Of a stretch of DNA of 64,000 bases, positions 60,583 to 64,000 are shown one piece after another. Position 1 is the stretch's first letter; each line of letters starts with the position of its first letter. The position numbers and the translations under genes were made by a program. The stretch covers positions 62,001-126,000 of the forward strand of contig DDPY01000015.1 in assembly GCA_002342415.1 (NCBI GenBank). Reading direction: 5' to 3'. This stretch comes from Prevotella sp. UBA2456 (GTDB lineage Bacteria; Bacteroidota; Bacteroidia; Bacteroidales; Bacteroidaceae). The notes beneath the pieces are model-generated. The model saw only the letters and a program-made list of their open reading frames with translations. It was not told where the DNA came from and searched no databases.

Positions 60583-61599
60583 GTGAAAGCAATTCAGATT
60601 ACAGAGCCACACGTAATGAAGGTGGTGGAGATGGATCGGCCTACATGTGGAGCCGACGAAGTATTGTTGAAGATGGAGTATGTGGGCTTCTGCGGTAGCG
60701 ACCTGAACACCTATCGCGGCCTGAACACGATGGCCAAGCCCCACGTCATCCCCGGTCACGAGATTGGTGCGGAGATAGTAGGCCTGGGTGCCAACGTTCC
60801 TACCAACCTGCGCAAGGGCATAAAGGTGACGGTGAACCCCTATACCAACTGCGGTGTATGTCCCGCCTGCCGTAGCCGCCGCTACAATGCGTGCGAGCAC
60901 AACGAGACCTTAGGCGTGCAGCGCGACGGTGCCATGCGCGAGTATATGGCCCTGCCCTGGCAGAAGATTATCCCCGTGGGCGACATCACCACCGAGCATG
61001 CCGCCCTGATAGAACCCATGTCGGTAGGCTTCCATGCCGTGAGCCGTGCACAGGCTGTCGACACCGACGTGGTGATGGTGATTGGCTGCGGCATGGTAGG
61101 CGTGGGTGCCGTCATCCGCTCGCTGCTTCGCGGAGCCAAGGTGATTGCCTGCGATGTAGACGACGAGAAGCTGGAGATTGTGAAGCGCTTAGGTGCCGAC
61201 TTCACCATCAACACGATGAAGGAGAACGTGCACGAGCGGCTGATGGAGCTGACCGACTCGATGGGTCCCAACATCGTCATCGAAGCCGTAGGCTCGCCCG
61301 TCACCTATCAGATGGCTGTCAACGAGGTAGCCTTCTGCGGTCGCGTCATCTGCATCGGCTATTCGAAGAAGGACGTGGAGTTCACCACGAAGTATTTCGT
61401 ACAGAAGGAACTCGACATCCGCGGCTCGCGCAATGCCCTGCCCGAGGACTTCGATGGTGTCATCCGCTATCTGAAGAAGTACAATCCCCCCTACGATGTA
61501 CTCACCTCAGGCATCGTCACCCCCGAGGAGGCCGAAGAGGCCATGAAGAAATGGGATGCCAACCCCGCCAAGGTGTTTAGGATTTTGGTGAAGTTCTAA
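60583..61599 (+). CDS. Zinc-dependent MDR dehydrogenase, L-galactonate 5-dehydrogenase-like
   Basis: 338 aa, starting with GTG at 60583; no ATG lies nearby in frame that keeps the N-terminal strand. Medium-chain dehydrogenase: catalytic zinc ligands in GFCGSD and GHE, structural zinc Cys cluster CGVCPACRSRRYNAC, Rossmann VIGCGMVGVGAV. The segment RGSRNALPEDF near residue 285 is like the GSRNATPEDF of E. coli YjjN (LgoD, L-galactonate 5-dehydrogenase) as I recall that sequence. It would turn L-galactonate into D-tagaturonate. Other RspB-like polyol dehydrogenases are possible. Confidence 0.83.
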   Translation: MKAIQITEPHVMKVVEMDRPTCGADEVLLKMEYVGFCGSDLNTYRGLNTMAKPHVIPGHEIGAEIVGLGANVPTNLRKGIKVTVNPYTNCGVCPACRSRRYNACEHNETLGVQRDGAMREYMALPWQKIIPVGDITTEHAALIEPMSVGFHAVSRAQAVDTDVVMVIGCGMVGVGAVIRSLLRGAKVIACDVDDEKLEIVKRLGADFTINTMKENVHERLMELTDSMGPNIVIEAVGSPVTYQMAVNEVAFCGRVICIGYSKKDVEFTTKYFVQKELDIRGSRNALPEDFDGVIRYLKKYNPPYDVLTSGIVTPEEAEEAMKKWDANPAKVFRILVKF

Positions 61600-61613
61600 T
61601 AGGGATAGTTGGG

Positions 61614-61658
61614 ACTAGTTTAACTAGTGGAACTAGTAAGACTAGTATAACTAGTATA
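61614..61658 (+). repeat. 9-bp array of ACTAGTnnn, 5 copies
   Basis: ACTAGT (a 6-bp palindrome) starts at 61614, 61623, 61632, 61641 and 61650, exactly 9 bp apart. It lies just after the dehydrogenase stop and before the terminator. Confidence 0.85.
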
Positions 61659-61668
61659 ACCAGAAAAA

Positions 61669-61703
61669 ACAATAAAGCCTGCCAGAGAGGCAGGCTTTAT
61701 TGT
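61669..61703. terminator. Bidirectional intrinsic terminator
   Basis: A perfect 15-bp stem (61669-61683 with 61689-61703) and 5-nt loop AGAGA; A-run on the left and TTTATTGT on the right. It separates the convergent dehydrogenase and fusA-paralogue genes. Confidence 0.88.
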
Positions 61704-61740
61704 TATGGATAGATGCTGGCGGGAGAACCGCCATCAGCAT

Positions 61741-63900
61741 TTAGTCTTCGTCCTTCATCTCAGCCTCGTGCTCCTTAATGAGCTGCTGCTGGATGTCGTT
61801 CGGCACGAGTTCGTAGCTCGAGAACTGGGTCGTGAACGAAGCGCGTCCACCCGTCAGCGAGCTCAGGGCAATCGAGTAGCTGGCCAGCTCCTTGAGAGGA
61901 ATCTTGGCGGTGAGCTTCTGGTAGCCGTTTTCGCTGTCCATACCCATGATGATGGCACGACGGCCCTGCAGGTCTGACATCACATCACCCATATAGTCGG
62001 CAGGGACGAGCACTTCGAGGTCGTAGATAGGCTCCAGCACCTTAGGACCGGCCTCCTTGAAGGCTGCCGAGAAGGCATTGCGGGCAGCGAGCATGAACGA
62101 GAGTTCGTTAGAGTCTACAGGGTGCATCTTACCATCGTAGACGATGACGCGGACGTCGCGGGCATACGAACCGGTCAGCGGTCCCTGCTCCATACGCTCC
62201 ATCACACCCTTCAGGATGGCGGGCATGAAACGCATATCAATTGCACCACCGACGACGCTGTTGATAAAGACGAGCTTGCCGCCCCACTCCAGGTCCTTCT
62301 CTTCCTTCGACTTGATGTTCATCTTGAACTCCTGGCCATTGATGGTGAACGAGGTAGGATCGGGCATGCCGTCGGTATAAGGCTCGACAATCAGGTGTAC
62401 CTCACCAAACTGTCCGGCACCACCCGACTGCTTCTTGTGACGATAGTCGGCACGTGCCATCTTGGTAATGGTCTCACGGTAAGGAATCTTCGGCTCCTGG
62501 AATTCCACCTGAATCTTCTCGTTGTTCTCCATACGCCACTTCAGCGTGCGCAGGTGGAACTCGCCCTGACCATGAACGATGATCTGGCGCAACTCCTTCG
62601 ACTGCTCGACCACCCATGTGGGGTCTTCCTGACGCATCTTCTGCAGGGCAGCCATCATCTTCTCGGTCTCGGCCTCGTTGACGGCCTTGATGGCACGAGA
62701 GAACTTGGAGTTAGGATATTTGATGAAGTCGAACTTGTTGTCGATATCCTTGGCATTGAGGGTGTTGCCAGTCTTCACATCCTTCAGCTTCACGGTGCAG
62801 CCGATGTCACCGGCTACGAGCTGGTCGACCTGGATACGGTTGGCACCAGCACAGGCATAGAGCGTACCCATGCGCTCCTTCGAGCCACGGTCGGCATTGG
62901 TGAGGTCGTCGCCACTCTTCACCACACCGCTCATCACCTTGAAGTACTGCACCTCACCGATATGGGGCTCCACACCCGTCTTGAAGAAATACAGCGAGGT
63001 AGGAGCACTGGCATCGGCAGGAACCTCCTTGCCGGCAGCATTCTTGATAACAGGCATCTCACTGACGAAGGGCACCACATTGCCCAAGAACTCCATCAGA
63101 CGGCGCACACCCATGTCGCGACCTGCACAGACGCAGAAGACGGGATAGATAGAACGCGTCACCAGACCCTTGCGGATACCTTCACGCATCTCGTCCTCGC
63201 TGAGGTCCTCGCTCTCGAAGAACTTCTCCATCAGCGTGTCGTCACCGGCGGCAGCAGCCTCTACCAGAGCGGCTTTCCACTCCTTGGCCTTCTCCAGTTG
63301 GTCGGCAGGGATATCCTCGATGATGGGAGCACCACCCTCGGGCTTCCATGAATACTTCTTCATCAGCAGCACGTCGATGACACTGTTAAAGCCGTTACCT
63401 GTTGCAATAGGATACTGCACGGGAACACAGTTGTTGCCATAGACCTCCTTGAGCTGAGCGAGAATCTGATCATAGTCGCAGTTGTCGCGGTCGAGCTGGT
63501 TAACCAAGAAGATAACAGGCTTCTTCAGTTTCTCGGTATTGCGGAAGGCATTCATCGTACCTACCTCGGGACCATACTGTCCGTTGATGAGGATCACAGC
63601 CTGGTCGGTGACGTTCATGGCGGTGATGGAGCCACCCACGAAGTCATCGGAGCCCGGACAGTCGATGATGTTCAGCTTCTTGTTATTCCACTCTACATGA
63701 AAAACAGTAGAGAACACCGAGTAGCCGTATTCCTGTTCTACAGGGAAATAGTCGCTCATGGTGTTCTTACCCTCTACGGTGCCGCGGCGCTTGGTGATGC
63801 CGGCCTCGTAAACCATTGCTTCGGCAAGAGTAGTCTTGCCGCTACCCGCACTGCCAATGAGTGCAATGTTTTTAATCTCGTTGGTCTGATAAACTTTCAT
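61741..63900 (-). CDS. fusA2: Elongation factor G paralogue (EF-G2 type)
   Basis: 719 aa with all five EF-G domains (domain IV and V end in ELASYSIALSSLTGGRASFT). The GTPase centre is altered. The P-loop is GSAGSGKTT (16-24). Switch II reads DCPGSDDF, with Ser84 in place of the catalytic His of DxPGHxDF. The base-recognition motif is NQLD (134-137) instead of NKxD. The switch I RGITI-like stretch is YGYSV. Bacteroides thetaiotaomicron EF-G2 (BT2167), as I recall, supports translation without GTP hydrolysis and matters in the gut; this looks like its orthologue. A minus-strand TACCTTTA (63970-63963) is a possible -7 box. Confidence 0.88.
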   Translation of the reverse strand: MKVYQTNEIKNIALIGSAGSGKTTLAEAMVYEAGITKRRGTVEGKNTMSDYFPVEQEYGYSVFSTVFHVEWNNKKLNIIDCPGSDDFVGGSITAMNVTDQAVILINGQYGPEVGTMNAFRNTEKLKKPVIFLVNQLDRDNCDYDQILAQLKEVYGNNCVPVQYPIATGNGFNSVIDVLLMKKYSWKPEGGAPIIEDIPADQLEKAKEWKAALVEAAAAGDDTLMEKFFESEDLSEDEMREGIRKGLVTRSIYPVFCVCAGRDMGVRRLMEFLGNVVPFVSEMPVIKNAAGKEVPADASAPTSLYFFKTGVEPHIGEVQYFKVMSGVVKSGDDLTNADRGSKERMGTLYACAGANRIQVDQLVAGDIGCTVKLKDVKTGNTLNAKDIDNKFDFIKYPNSKFSRAIKAVNEAETEKMMAALQKMRQEDPTWVVEQSKELRQIIVHGQGEFHLRTLKWRMENNEKIQVEFQEPKIPYRETITKMARADYRHKKQSGGAGQFGEVHLIVEPYTDGMPDPTSFTINGQEFKMNIKSKEEKDLEWGGKLVFINSVVGGAIDMRFMPAILKGVMERMEQGPLTGSYARDVRVIVYDGKMHPVDSNELSFMLAARNAFSAAFKEAGPKVLEPIYDLEVLVPADYMGDVMSDLQGRRAIIMGMDSENGYQKLTAKIPLKELASYSIALSSLTGGRASFTTQFSSYELVPNDIQQQLIKEHEAEMKDED

Positions 63901-64000
63901 ATTACTTATATTTTAGGTTTAAATGATGTTTCCTTTTGCCCTACCCTCAAGCAAAGCGACGCTAAAGGTAGACATTTTCAAGCAAAAAACCTAAGATTGC

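Overview
The window looks like chromosome from a Prevotella-type member of the Bacteroidales. The evidence is a SusC/SusD pair, many LxxC-type lipoproteins, promoters with the Bacteroidetes -7 signature TAnnTTTG (often with TTTG/TTGG about 19-20 nt upstream), almost no Shine-Dalgarno sequences, and coding GC around 50%. No rRNA, tRNA, insertion sequence or CRISPR-cas was recognised.

Layout. 1-628: non-coding, repeat-rich leader (a perfect 42-bp inverted repeat, a 21-bp tandem array, a 7-bp array). 629-13895: a plus-strand beta-mannan/glucomannan utilisation locus (susC, susD, two surface glycan-binding lipoproteins, GH5, GH26, GH26). It faces a convergent pair, 14000-17129, made of a TPR sensor-kinase-like gene followed by a GH5_7-type mannanase. 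17285-24580: dsbD-like gene, BadF-type kinase, large MscS channel, and kdsA plus kdsD for Kdo synthesis. 24601-32845: a very large propeller-sensor/AraC regulator, a phospholipase D-family enzyme, a TPR protein and an orphan binding-protein-like lipoprotein. 32911-42931: radA, queC, a BtuB-like TonB receptor, a Dcu transporter, a small barrel protein, and S41 and S37 peptidases. 43005-54003 is the most accessory-looking part: three paralogous leukocidin/hemolysin-like lipoproteins, gltS and a small TonB-receptor-like barrel. 54562-63900: a COG0523 metal GTPase, pgk, a DUF3298 lipoprotein, a small unknown protein, a three-gene sugar-oxidation set (aldo/keto reductase, lactonase-like amidohydrolase, zinc dehydrogenase), and an EF-G2-type fusA paralogue.

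How the parts fit. The mannan locus has the usual division of labour: capture and import at the outer membrane (SusCD and binding proteins) and several secreted endo-acting enzymes. Its nearest regulator candidate is the TPR kinase, which is apparently cotranscribed with the opposite-strand mannanase. Both large sensor proteins in the window have lost canonical phosphotransfer residues. The TPR kinase has Asp where the phospho-accepting His should be. The propeller protein has Glu at the His position, no ATPase domain, and Lys at the receiver Asp position.

Four observations stand out. (1) The two degenerate sensors. (2) The three leukocidin-like lipoproteins: two promoters in this region (the third toxin-like gene and the barrel gene) share an almost identical tandem motif at the same distance from the -7 box, and a third (the first toxin-like gene) has a single motif copy there. 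(3) A set of short intergenic tandem arrays with different sequences but a common 21-22 bp period, mostly with palindromic cores. (4) 7-bp and REP-like repeats normally seen between genes that have entered reading frames (radA, the BtuB-like receptor). Homology statements come from reading the sequence by eye; no database search was run.
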